DNA from: Pyrenochaeta sp. MPI-SDFR-AT-0127
Taxonomy: Eukaryota > Ascomycota > Dothideomycetes > Pleosporales > Cucurbitariaceae
Length of the DNA: 64,000 nucleotides
Reading direction: 5' to 3'
Assembly (NCBI GenBank): GCA_020747015.1
Contig: JAGTJM010000053.1
Coordinates: 62,001 to 126,000 of the forward strand
Shown here: in pieces, positions 44,505 through 54,917 of the stretch
Layout of the letters: each line of letters begins with the position of its first letter
Numbering within the stretch: the first letter of the stretch is position 1
Translations under genes and position numbers: made by a program
The notes under the pieces: model-generated
The model's input: the letters and a program-made list of their open reading frames with translations, nothing else
What the model was told of the DNA's origin: nothing
Databases searched by the model: none

Positions 44505-45860
44505 TTACTCATCGTCCTCATTGTCCTCGCCCTCGAATAACCCACCGACCCTACAATGAGGTTTCAACTCGTTCCACTGCTTTATCACCCCCAAAGCCAC
44601 CTCATATTCATCATTCGAATGAAATCCCGTTATAGCCAACTTACAGATGTTTCTTGCGATCCTGTACTCCGAAGAATACGCATACTTCAGAAAATCTGGG
44701 CCAACAGCTTCTTCAAATGCACCCTTGATCGCTTGAAGATCTGGATCGTCCGGCGTCTGATGAGCAACTTCCTCATCTAAGTCTCCATCGCCTTCGAAGT
44801 CCCAAAGCCAGGACGGTGGACGACAGTTGGCAAATGCAGGGGCAAATACAGCTTCGTCCCAATCAATGATTGCAGAGAGAGTTGCGGTGGTCGGTGAAGT
44901 GATATCTAGAAGCAAGTTGCGGGGTTCGAAGTCCATGTGTGTTAAGTAAAACATGTCATCATTGAAGAATCCCTCCTTGTTCAGCTCTTCGACTATAGGT
45001 ATGAAGCATTTCCAAGGATTAGTGTGCTCGCGATGAAGCGAAAGATCATATTCGCGCTGGCGAGCACACTGGGTTATAATGAAGTCATACACGCTCTGGG
45101 GGACTGATTGTGTGAATAATTCGCCTGAAGGGGTGCGCAAAGCGCTTCTTGGTGGACACTGCAGCTGCAGGACTCCAAATTCACACGAACCGCCCAGGAT
45201 AGTGTCAGGATCGAGCGTTCCGGGGCATGGCGAACGCAATCTGCTCATCTCTGCTATGGCGTTACCAAGGCTTGAGGCAAAAGAGATTCGTTGTGGTGAG
45301 TTTAATTCTAAGTACACTTCTTGTACAGGCTTTCCTGGAAGAAAATGCTGTATGGAGAAAGGATTGCCAATGGAATTGTCGCTCGAAAGGTTGAAAAATA
45401 TCACTTCCGGAGTTGGAACTTTTGTATCACGAAGATATTTCAGAATCGATATCTCATGTTCCACCCACGCCTGTTGATAGCGCGGGATACGGATCAAATA
45501 TTCTTTAATATCAGGGTGTTGAGTCTTGAAGCTGATTCTTCCCAGCAAGCATTGAAGTTGGCGTTGAATCCAATTCGAATGCTTTTTCGAGGTGTCTACT
45601 CGGATTTTGGCTACACGGTTGAACGAGCCGCCCTCCATGCGTATAACTTGGAAAGCCTTGATGGTCAGGGAAGGCCAGATTGTTTTGCACAATTCGATGG
45701 CCCTCGCTTGTAGTGTGCTGAAGGGTTCGTGCTCGAACATTTCGGTCGATGTTGTGGATAATTCGGAGGATGTAACGGAAGAAGCATAGTTTTCGATGGG
45801 ATGGTCCTGGGCGATTCCATCGGTGGGATAGGTGGTTGCTATAATCTTGTCATCAGACAT
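44505..45860 (-). CDS. APH-like kinase (phosphotransferase family), module copy 2
   Basis: A single-exon gene of 451 residues from the ATG at 45860 (gacATGtctg); longer frames upstream lack an ATG. Nucleotide-loop region RMEGGSFNRV, catalytic loop HMDFEPRNLLLD with H308 and D310, and metal aspartate in IIDWDEA are all present, so it is probably an active small-molecule or protein kinase of the APH fold. It is homologous to the kinase at 33820, including N-terminal EPF and C-terminal SNDEYEVA-type patterns, but is much diverged in sequence. The C-terminal tail is again acidic (EGEDNEDDE), only shorter. It is transcribed away from a Cys/His small-protein gene, as in copy 1. Substrate unknown. 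Confidence 0.85.
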   Translation of the reverse strand: MSDDKIIATTYPTDGIAQDHPIENYASSVTSSELSTTSTEMFEHEPFSTLQARAIELCKTIWPSLTIKAFQVIRMEGGSFNRVAKIRVDTSKKHSNWIQRQLQCLLGRISFKTQHPDIKEYLIRIPRYQQAWVEHEISILKYLRDTKVPTPEVIFFNLSSDNSIGNPFSIQHFLPGKPVQEVYLELNSPQRISFASSLGNAIAEMSRLRSPCPGTLDPDTILGGSCEFGVLQLQCPPRSALRTPSGELFTQSVPQSVYDFIITQCARQREYDLSLHREHTNPWKCFIPIVEELNKEGFFNDDMFYLTHMDFEPRNLLLDITSPTTATLSAIIDWDEAVFAPAFANCRPPSWLWDFEGDGDLDEEVAHQTPDDPDLQAIKGAFEEAVGPDFLKYAYSSEYRIARNICKLAITGFHSNDEYEVALGVIKQWNELKPHCRVGGLFEGEDNEDDE

Positions 45861-46333
45861 GTCGGCAAGGGCCTGAAACAAATAGGATAGCGATATGAAG
45901 GTTATCGGACTTTTGTGAATTTCTAGGGATAAAGAGTAGGAAGCGCAGAGTTTAAATGTCGTAGTAAAAAAGGCGCATTGTAAATTACTACTTTCAAAAC
46001 AATTCTGTTTCTTACGCTGTAGTTGCACGAAGCAACAAAAGATTGAGTTTGACACCGTTGCATTCGAATAACAGGCAAAGAATATTGCTGTGCCTCACAA
46101 CCCTGGCCTTTGTTGAGGGAAAGACAAAGAGCGTTGTGGATCCTCCACTGTAGAATCGATCGTTGTCCTGACACAGTTCGGACTGCACAATGTTAACAAA
46201 AGTAGCACAAAACCACTTCATGATTTTCCATTCTATCAAACCCCCAAGATAGACCCCAAACAAGGTTCGCAAAGCGGCAGGCTTGAAGATCTAAAACCAA
46301 AATCTTCGTTATACGCTCACATCTGACAAAGAC
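45861..46333. other. bidirectional promoter region of module copy 2
   Basis: 473 bp between the divergent kinase and Cys/His genes. No other gene recognised. Confidence 0.5.
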
Positions 46334-46683
46334 ATGACTAGCAAGCTCGGCGCAAAGGTAACCCACCACTGTTGGTGCGGCAAGACTGGACGCTGTCGTA
46401 AGCACTTAACTCGATGTGAAAAGCACCAGACAGACTACTACGCCAGTGGTAAGTGTAAGAGTTGTGAAGGTGAGGAAGATGCCGCAGCTAGGAATGCAAA
46501 AAAGCAGAAGGACGATGAACGTAAAGGTGCAGCAGAAGCCCGGAAGCGGACTGAAGATGAGGCTTGGTATGGTAAGTCAAAGAGGCGCAACTAAACATGA
46601 GAAAGACAAAATCAGCAAGCAAAAAGGAAAAGTCGGACCACTATCGTGTGGTGCCGTTGGCGCAGATTTATCTTGGTAGGTGA
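46334..46683 (+). CDS. small Cys/His (probable zinc-binding) protein, module copy 2
   Basis: Starts at ATG 46334 (gacATGact). Residues C21, H24, C28, H31, C41 and C44 give the spacing C-x2-H-x3-C-x2-H-x9-C-x2-C, the same as the 32.6-kb gene apart from one residue. HHC at 11-13 precedes them and a KDERK-type charged helical tail follows. Two ends are possible. Unspliced, it stops at 46594 (86 residues, tail GKSKRRN). With a 44-nt intron 46572-46615 (GTAAGT donor, CTAAAC branch point, ATCAG acceptor) it ends at 46683 with 101 residues. The intron position after the charged tail matches the paralog, so the spliced form is preferred. Function unknown. Confidence 0.62.
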
Positions 46684-48028
46684 GAGCTGGTACAATTCGG
46701 AGTTACGGAAAGATCGCGCTGTCAATTGAACTCCAATATTTCCAGTTTTTAGATGATACATTGCCGACCCAATTTTCATGGGCACGACGCTTTTGATTCA
46801 CCCAAAGCCATTTACGGTTGTTGGGAGAACCCTCTTCTCGCGAGGAGAACGAGAAGTATTTGGACTTTTGTAAATTCGAAAGGTCTGGACAAATTAATTC
46901 CACTTACCTTTTTTCTGCTCATTCAATCTAATTTTATCCACTCTTGCTTTTGAAATCACTCTCCCATCACAATTGTGAGACAGATCTATGGATATCTTGG
47001 TCATTGTCTCAATATTTTCAAATAAGAGGGCGTCGACGGAAGTAATCTGATCTAATTAATTCAGAAGTATTTTCATCATTCGCAAACATTGTTAGGGACT
47101 CCTCAAGGGTCACGGAGAATGAAAATGACGATTTTCCGATGCAAACATACATATTCATAGCCATCTTCATACGCACTGATTGATAATCACCGACCACTAT
47201 CTATTATCCCTCCCTACAACAAAAGAAACCCCCGGCAGAAATATTGGAGGGGCACTTCAATTTCAAGCAAACTAAACTCCGCGCACACGTTATTATAGCC
47301 AGATACTAACAAGATCTTCGAAGGTAGATACTTATAAGCACCTAGCACCTCTCCTACCAATCAGTTCCACGCGTCTTATTGCTTTCGTAGCTTCCTTAAA
47401 AGAGAGCTTTTTTAGTAGCATAAGAGTCGCCCTTCACCAGCGCACCTTAGCTGTCCACTATAGTACACGATAGATGTTCTGTAAGCCTTAGGACCATAAT
47501 ACAACCTATGAAGGTAGTTGTATCCTTATATTCTACATGGCGTGTGCAAGGCTGGTAATTGGCTAGTTTAAATCATCCCTGCACAGGCTAGGTAGTTCAT
47601 GATTCCACTAAGAATTACGATAATCACCTCGTAAGCTTGTACTAGCGCAAACAGCCAAAAACTGCGCTTAGTAGTAGTTAGCAAATAACACATACCATAA
47701 TACTAAATCGACACTCTCTTATCATGAGACGACCTGTTGAAAGCATGATCTTTATTTATTTGTGTTGCACAGCAAGCGCAGTAAACTCTGGCCTCTCTCC
47801 ATTTGTATAGCCACTGGGGAGCTACATTGTACATCAGCCATGTCGCAATTCACGGACGGGGCTGAAGGCGGGACGAGACGCCTACTTCCAATTTCCTGTA
47901 CCAAGTCTCCCATTCCAAGCATTTTACAGGCAACTCGAAGGTGCATATCCTCTCCAATCGATGCTCATACTCTTCATTCCCATTCAGCTGATGGCTCACC
48001 ATCTACTGGTCTGTAACAACTCTAGCGA
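46684..48028. other. intergenic, 1.3 kb, AT-rich
   Basis: The stretch 47270-47720 has many short TA-rich words and no open frame, suggesting a degraded repeat. No gene recognised. Confidence 0.45.
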
Positions 48029-49371
48029 CTACCGGCGGTTGTTGATACAACGCCAGCAGTTGGCTACGTTGCAGCCACTGCAGCGCATAACGAAAGGAAG
48101 ATAGTCGGCTCCGCATTCTTGACAGTTCACACTGTTGACGTGTTGCCAGCTGTGCTCATGACGAGCAGTCCGGGGCGGTGCTAGGGGAGGATGATGCGCG
48201 ATGGGAACAGTAGGAAGTGGATGCGTGAGGTAATGCTCGTCCCACTGCGGGCAAGTGCAGCCCTTCCACTGAATGCCGCACAAGTAACAGAACTGGTGGC
48301 GGCATCGACACCTTTGTATGTCAGTTCAGTCTATCTCATCTACAAGCACGTTGAGACTTACGTCATATGGAAGCAACCCTGCTCTAACTCAACCATGTTA
48401 TTGCATTTGGTGCAACGCTGCCACCTACTACGCTTAGCCATATCCATGAGGAGCTGCACATGGGGGTCGCTGGGACAAAGACCCTCATGTTTGGCACCTT
48501 TGCAACGGACACATGTTTTATGCTTGCAGAATAGACAAGAACCAACATCAGCCTTGATTTCCTTTGAACGAATAAATTCGGAGCACTCTGCATTCGAGCA
48601 GTACGTGGGGTTTGGCGTCGCGAGCTCTTCGACCTTGAGATCGAAGTTTTTGAAGACCTCTTTTGGTAAAATCAGGCGGCATGCATCGAGCGGAATGGGA
48701 ACCCCGCAGCAGCGTGGAGGGAAGAGCGATGTGTCGTCGAGCGCGCTGATGAACATATCAACGAGGCAAATCTGACAGTACGTATGGGCGTCCGGCTTGC
48801 AATCAAGACTGAGAGTGTTTTTACCGGAGGCAACCTCCATGCATGCGCAGCACTTGGTCAGCACATCGGAACTGAGGATTTTGGCTTTAGTGTTGCCCCT
48901 TATATCATCAGCTTCGACGATTTGGTTGCCGTTGACAGGTGCTCGATGGGTGAGCTGGCACTCGAAAGCCGCTGCGTAGTGCTCTCGTGCCATAGCCCGT
49001 TGCTCGTCGCTAACACACTCGGGTGCACCGTAGAGGCTGGCCTCGTAGTCAGCGCTTTGCTTAACATCTGTATCGCTGAATGTCAGGCCCGCTAATTGCA
49101 TAGCGAGCTGATGATCGCGGACTGCCCTATTCTCTTCTTCTAAAAGCCTGGAGACAGCGACGCGATCCTTATGCTCCTCTCGCAAGATTTCGAGGAACAG
49201 GACTGGGCCTTCTAAGATCTGCGGCTGCTGTTCGAGTTCCTGTCGCATTATCTGAAAAGTCGTACGCGCATCACGATCGATAATGTCGGCTTTGTCGTAG
49301 AGACGATCGAAGAGGCCGTTGATGTCGGCAAGCTGCTGCTCAAGTGCGGGTTCAGTTGACTTGGGGTCCAT
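48029..49371 (-). CDS. RBR (RING-IBR-RING) E3 ubiquitin ligase
   Basis: Two exons (49371-48362, 48311-48029) join to 430 residues across a 50-nt intron (GTAAGT donor, CAAAG acceptor). RING1 begins CCACMEVASG and includes HTYCQICL and PPRCCGVPI. The IBR has YCSNAEC, CLFCKHKTCVRC and GLCP. RING2 has RCTKCNNMVELEQGCFHMTC; C338 is the expected catalytic cysteine that accepts ubiquitin before transfer, and the intron falls just before its codon. CRCRHQFCYLCG completes RING2. After it comes a second cysteine group (NCQECGADYL, RCSGCNVANCWRC). The N-terminal third is helical and acidic. Function is protein ubiquitination; the target is unknown. Confidence 0.92.
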
Positions 49372-50106
49372 GAAGGCGCTTAGCACGGTAGTAGCTAAGT
49401 GGCTGACAATAACGTAGTTTGCGGTTGACGGATGGAAGTGAGATCGAATAATCGCGTTAAATCGAGCTAATGTGGGGTTTGATTGTGACGTAAAGCCATA
49501 AGGTGTGCATAAAAGCTTGGTTTTCGGGGTGAATGACAGGTCTTGCTCACCCCGATATTACTTCTGTGACTGGCGCCGATGAAATCACCTCTGACTCCGA
49601 TGCAATCGCCGCTTCGTCCCCTTCCTGTGCATGAATGATATTGGGAATACGATCATGTTTGCCTTTGCCCTCCCCGGCTCGAGAGTATCAAGGTGGCCAA
49701 ACCCGGTGTTCCTGTCAAGCAGAAGTAACAGTGGTATGAAAATTCAGTATCATCTATACATGTTCTCGCACGCGCACTAATTTCGCATTGCACCTTTACT
49801 ATTATAGTTTCTAGCGAATACGGCTGCACCCGACAATCACGCCAATTGCAACCTGAAACGAGTGTCAGTGAAGCTAAGAGATTGTATATAACTATGGCCT
49901 GACTATTAGAAGTAATGTAGACTGAGTAGTGGGGCTGTAGTGGAAATGTCCGACTACGCTATTAGACAAAGTCCTCTGGAAATCGGGCGGGAAGGTAATT
50001 ATAACATTAGTTGTGATTTTCCATTAGCGGCTGTCAGAAGGTCGAGGGAGACCTATCGTTTCAATCTTAAGTAATATCATATGGGGAACGAGACGTACAA
50101 AGCCTA
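49372..50106. other. intergenic
   Basis: Promoter of the RBR gene and 3' region of the first secreted Cys-rich gene. Nothing else recognised. Confidence 0.5.
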
Positions 50107-50590
50107 CTAGCAACTGCACTTTCCTCCACACTTAAGCTGATACTTCACAAGGGAACACTGCGAGTCAACCGAGCATGATGCCCATCTACCCTTTCCATAA
50201 TCTACTGCCGTCCAACACCATTTTCCTTTGTCTAATTGTTTCGGATCACATCTGGCATAGCACCACCCATCCTCAGAGCAGCCCCAGATATGTCCCTTCC
50301 AGCACGATCGCGCCTGTAATCCCTCAGAGCGAGATTGCCTATTCGTATCATCTCTGACTTTTGGTAGGGTGTGACCGTTAGGATGTTCCCGGCATATAGT
50401 ATACTTGCGCAATACATTAGAGATACTACTATAATCAGTAATACATACTTACATTCGCTGGGCTTTCTCCCTCTGGAATGCTCTCAACGCATCCATTATC
50501 TGGTGATCCTACCTCCTCTTCAGCAATAGGCGTAGCGGTAGCAATAGCTGTAGCTACGGCAAGGAAGAATAATCTAGGTAAGAATTTCAT
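50107..50590 (-). CDS. secreted small cysteine-rich protein 1 (IDI-2-like)
   Basis: Two exons (50590-50453, 50403-50107) join in phase 0 across a 49-nt intron (GTAAGT donor, CTAAT branch point, GCAAG acceptor) to 144 residues. A signal peptide (MKFLPRLFFLAVATAIA) precedes a short acidic stretch, CVESIPEG, and, right at the exon junction, YTICREHPNGH. The C-terminal domain (80-144) has ten cysteines spaced x7, x5, x3, x10, x13, x5, x8, x3, x1, with many Trp residues. The CWKG..GCS..WCY..C pattern recalls fungal IDI-2-like proteins, induced during vegetative incompatibility in Podospora; that link is from memory and uncertain. Probably extracellular, a candidate effector or antifungal-type protein; no activity is shown. 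Paralog at 52161, divergent. Confidence 0.78.
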
Positions 50591-50670
50591 TTTAAAGCTG
50601 TGTAGAGCAATGTATCTAAAAGTGGAGGTTATTGTTATTTTGTGTTTTAATTTGAGGAGTGAGGTCTAGC

Positions 50671-50680
50671 TATATTTATA
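50671..50680 (-). promoter_or_regulatory. TATA-like element of secreted Cys-rich gene 1
   Basis: TATAAATATA on the minus strand, 80-90 bp upstream of the ATG. The paralog has a TATA-like element at nearly the same distance. Confidence 0.4.
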
Positions 50681-52062
50681 CACTATGAGTATTACCTTAG
50701 CATATCCCGTGAATATTGTACATTGTCATAGCGCTACAAACACCTTCCTATATTAGCTAAGGAACAACAGTTAGCCTAAACATAGCTTAATAAGAGGTTT
50801 AATAGGTAAGGCCACACTAAATCTAAGAGCATGCTACACGCTTCAGCGCCTATCTTTAGAACTCACTGGCCCGCCTCCAACGCGCCAACGGCCAGCTCGT
50901 ACCCACAGACCTTTTAAAGACTATCATCTACGACACTGTGGCGTTTATACTAAAGTGCCTCATTCCCCAAACCTCGGCGTAACAAAGGGCGCCTTAAGAA
51001 TCCTTCCGACCTGAAGCAATGGCTACGGTGACAGAAAATGCACAGCCACTCAACAAAATCATAAACGAGATTAAAGTAGTACTGAAGCCATACGATATTT
51101 TACCGCAGTCACGCAATAGAGCACCAAATACGGAGGAAGAAGCAAGAGTAGTCGTAAAGGAAGCATTGGAAATTCGCTCGGCCAAGTCCACGAGCATCGG
51201 TCACGCGTTTTTCTCGTATAGAAGTCAAGCTATTCCGTTATATTTCCGAGTGTAACGTCAATCCCTGCAACTGAAAATATATCGCAATGGAAAATACCGC
51301 AATTAGTTCCACTTTGCACTAATCTTGCAACGCCAGCATCACCATTGCCATCTCTTGCTAGCAGTAAAAATGTATGATGGATATATCTTAATCTACTCCT
51401 GACCTTACAGGCGAACATGCTATTGCGATAACTCTCTCTATTATTTACTCGCTTCGTTTCGTTGTAAAACAGACTGACCTAACCGCAGTAGGCCCGCTAA
51501 CTTCGCCTCGTTCGTAACTTGTTTCGTATTGTCCTACCGGTGCTTGGAATCACATGATAACGCTTGCAGTCAGCAGCAGCCTCACAGCAGGTGTTGTACG
51601 ATGGTTTGTGTGGAATCGAACGATTGCAGACCCTGAATCGCGCAAAGCAGCATGCTCGATAATGCTCCTCGACACCTTATGCAGCACTAGATCACGGAAC
51701 GTGCTGCAGGACATCCGCTTAAAGCCTAGTTAGATGTGCAGCTCAGGCCTATTTGTGGCCAGCACGGCCAGACATACGGATCCTATCTCCTTCGCCTCAT
51801 GCAGGAAACCAGAGAATAGCTCGAATATTGTGCTCCTGCTCGATGAGGCGTGCTATATTTAGTGACCTTTTAGTAAAATTCTAAGTACCTTCTCAAACTG
51901 CTCCGTAATCTGTCTCTCCCTCATACTGGCCCCATGCACTAAGGAGTCTTAGCGTGTAAGCTGAAATATTAAATGGACAGGAACATACTAGACTCTGAAT
52001 GAGTCGGTGAAGCCGAAATTAGGGCTGTGCTGGTCACCAACCCCAGTCTGGCTTCACCAGCT

Positions 52063-52074
52063 TATAGTATATAA
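52063..52074 (+). promoter_or_regulatory. TATA-like element of secreted Cys-rich gene 2
   Basis: TATAGTATATAA about 90 bp upstream of the ATG. The leader just before both ATGs is also alike: CTACACAGCTTTAAAATG against CTACAGCTTTAAAAATG. Confidence 0.4.
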
Positions 52075-52160
52075 TTATTATCTGTTCTCTCTTAAGTTCA
52101 AATAACAAATAAGAACAGTAACCGTCACTATTAGACGTATTTTGCGCTACAGCTTTAAAA

Positions 52161-52770
52161 ATGACATACTTATATAAATTATTCTTTCTTACTCTTGTAG
52201 CTACAAATGTAGCTATTGCTAAAGAGGAGGTGGAACAACTAGCTCTTGTATGCGTTGAGAGTATTCCAGATGGAGGAAACCCAGCCAATGTGAATATATC
52301 GATATTCTTATTGCTATTGCAGTATTTCTAACACAATAAACTAGTATACGATATGCCGAGAACATCCTAACGGCCACAACCTACCAGAATTTAGAGATGA
52401 AGCTGCGGCAGCGATCACCATACTAGAGGCGGATGAGGGAAAAAGAGATCATCCTCTAGGCCGCGACCCTGACGAACGAGATATTGTCCCCGAGGATTCA
52501 GGCTCGACTTCTCCTGCTAATGCGCTTATACAACCCAGCTCCAAGGAATTACAGGGACGAGCATGCTGGAAGGGAAAAGGCTTTGGCTGCTCAAAGGATC
52601 AATGGTGCTATGCTAGATGTAATCCTCCGGGCGAAAAGAACGAGGGTCAATGGTGTTGGCTGGCGCAAGACCGAGGGAATGGTCATTGGGCATCGTGCTC
52701 AGAAGATAAACAGTGTGACTTCAGAAAGTTCAGTTCTCTTAGGTGTGGGGGAAAGTGCAGTTGTTATTAG
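52161..52770 (+). CDS. secreted small cysteine-rich protein 2 (IDI-2-like)
   Basis: Two exons (52161-52289, 52345-52770) join in phase 0 across a 55-nt intron (GTGAAT donor, CTAAC branch point, ACTAG acceptor) to 184 residues. The intron splits the protein at exactly the same point as in gene 1, after PAN. The signal peptide is MTYLYKLFFLTLVATNVAIA. CVESIPDGG and YTICREHPNGH are conserved. The ten-cysteine domain (117-183) has the same spacing as gene 1 except for two loops one residue longer. An acidic, Pro/Ser-containing linker (about 58-112) is 40 residues longer than in gene 1. No long open frame shows this gene directly; it appears only when spliced by comparison. The donor is weaker than that of gene 1. 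Confidence 0.78.
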
Positions 52771-52805
52771 AAGACTTTGTAAGGGTATCCCTACGTACGA
52801 AATAG

Positions 52806-53075
52806 CCTGACAAAATCCTACTGGCTGATTCCATTGCCATAGAGCTTGAGCTAGAACATACGGGTTCCGTTGTGATTACTGGCGATGCATTTCATGTGAA
52901 GGAGAATTACGAACAAGCAATCCATCCAGGTACGTTGACAAGAAATTTTCCTGAATGGCACCGAAGCCGAAATTATATTCGTAGTTTGGTGGAAAGAAAG
53001 CGCGCAAAGATTGTGCTAGGACATGAGCCGTCATACTTCCGAGCTCTGAAAATCAGCCCAGAATATACCGAGTAA
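52806..53075 (+). pseudogene. 3' remnant of a metallo-beta-lactamase-fold lactonase
   Basis: About 89 codons open from a stop at 52803-52805 to a stop at 53073-53075, without an ATG start. The frame reads like the C-terminal third of fungal and bacterial MBL-fold N-acyl-homoserine-lactonase-type proteins: VVITGDAFHVKENYE carries the metal-bridging Asp, and IVLGHEPSYFRALKISPEY the last metal-ligand His. The N-terminal HxHxDH region is missing. It begins only 36 bp after the secreted Cys-rich gene 2. It is therefore a truncated relic, probably left by rearrangement, rather than a working enzyme. Confidence 0.6.
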
Positions 53076-53968
53076 TTATCAATTAAACCTATATATGGGG
53101 AGATATAGTATCAAGTGGTCTACCTGAGAACACAAATACAAGCAGATCATTTCACAATGGATTTGGCCCTCTAGGAATTGCCTTGATTGTGGTAAGTCAC
53201 TTGTTTAACAGGCCATTCAACCTTTTTCTGCCTTTGCATGGAGTTTTTTAAACTTCAGAGAGATCGCGGTCCGAGAGATTTGGAACCAAGGTCATTGGAA
53301 GCGTATTTTTTGGCGTAGTTCAACCTGCAGATAACATTCTGTATATTCTCCTCTGCCAAAGACTGTCAGTAACTTACATAAACAATATTCTTGTAGCAAT
53401 GCCGTTGGCTCGCAGTTACAAGTGAATGTTCCCCACATTTAGTGGATATTGATCAATACATAAGTAATTGATGGTTGTTTCAACTTCTGCATAAATTAAG
53501 CATTGCTTCATCGGCCGCTGGAAAAGTAAAGATAGTTTCTGGGCGCACGGCTTCAATGTGCTTCGCTCACTCGCGGCCATGGCTGATTGTGCGACAAGAT
53601 CAAAATCCAACTTCAAATTCGATCGTGGGTCAAAATTCTCGATCAAGTAGAGTAGTGACGCACATAGTTGACACATTCAGTTGCTCGACTATTGCGTCCT
53701 GATAGGGATGTTTCGATATTACATTGGCGAACTTGATGCAATGGCAAATATTACTCCGGACCGCAAGAAAAAGGTTTTGTTGAACATGACAGTAACGGCG
53801 ACAATGTTTAAAAGACGTATGACAATCGATGGCATCAACTTTGAACATAATCATCTTCAATGAAGCGCTCGAATAAGAGCCGACACACGAGCCAGTAAGC
53901 AATAACGTCTTCTGATTAATCCCTTTCTGTTCTAAAGCACATTACATTCTGGTTAAACAGAGTTTCTC
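53076..53968. other. intergenic
   Basis: AT-rich sequence between the lactonase relic and the thioesterase gene. No gene recognised. Confidence 0.5.
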
Positions 53969-54917
53969 TTAGTTTCCAAATCCCCGTACAAGACGCTGAA
54001 TGCAACCTTTGTACCAACCGAAGTCTTCATACCTTCCTAGCACACATTCTTGCTCGCTAAATAGCTCGTGGACTTTATCCCATCCCTGTTGGAGCTGAAC
54101 AATGGGCAGATTGTTTTGCCTGTACGATTCAATTTCCTGTGGCAGCGTTGAATCGATATTCTTGGATGCATCTGAATCAAAGGCGCTTGCTGTGGTGGGC
54201 AGGAGGCCGCATTGCTCCAATGCATGCACTGGAGGCACTGTCATTCTGCCCCTCTTGCATACAAACCGGGTAATTGCGGAGGCAAATACGTATTGCGCCC
54301 CTCCCACAATCCATTCAAGTGCCTCGTTCTTGCCTTCCACTGGGGCAGTCTGTAGTAATCCTCGTCCTGGATAGCTTCTGCCACGTTCGACAAAGTGTGT
54401 TACCATGTAGATCCACTTATTGTCCCAGCTGACAACTTTCGTAGACATGTCATAACCTCTTTGAATTTTGATCTCACGCTTAAACGTGCACGCGAGAGCA
54501 CCGACTATCAAGTTGCACCGTCTGCCACCCAGCTCAGGCATGAAGAGTGGGCCAAAAAGTACTCCGCTATGGTACGCCCTCACAACATCGAGATCAGTGA
54601 AGTATGTGGAGTTCGACTTGTGTAGATTAAAATCCATCTCCATTAGGGGAGCTTGCGACGTGCTTATGGTAGGGAGGAAAATGTGGGAAGGTTGAAAGCG
54701 GTGAGCAGCTTTCCGATGTAGACGGATTCCAACCCAGAGCGCTCGAAAAAAACGGAGCTATTCGGCGGTCAGCCAGGAGGGGTAATAGTAATGATTGCGT
54801 TTGGTTCCTGGCTTGCAGACGTACATGCCAAAAGAATGGGAGGCTTTTGAGATTTAGGATGAGAAACATAGCGAGCGCCCACTTCCATAATGCGACTGCG
54901 AAAATGGACTGGAACAT
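53969..54917 (-). CDS. THEM6-like acyl-CoA thioesterase family protein
   Basis: Two exons (54917-54825, 54757-53969) join in phase 0 across a 67-nt intron (GTACGT donor, AATAG acceptor) to 293 residues. The splice restores LPFFWHLRFFRALW. An N-terminal hydrophobic helix (IFAVALWKWALAMFLILNL) probably anchors the protein. The hot-dog-fold signature EMDFNLHKSNSTYFTDLDV, followed by FVERGRSY-type strands, is typical of the fungal THEM6/thioesterase-like (4HBT_2) family. Such proteins are predicted to hydrolyse acyl thioesters in membranes; the substrate is unknown. The C-terminal region (LPQEIESYRQNNLPIVQLQQ) is an extra helical part. Confidence 0.8.

Larger units (their letters stand above)
50591..52160. 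other. AT-rich spacer between the two secreted Cys-rich genes
   Basis: Holds both promoters at its ends. The middle has an isolated frame at 51019-51255 (ATG, protein-like: LNKIINEIKVVLKPYDILPQ) with no recognised family, perhaps a relic. Sequence at 51480-51960 looks like a decayed repeat with many stops. No intact gene seen. Confidence 0.45.

Noticed and set aside
52484..52810. Plus-strand open frame of 108 codons overlapping the second secreted Cys-rich gene
   Set aside because: It is another frame of 52345-52770; the cysteine-rich frame with a paralog is the real one.
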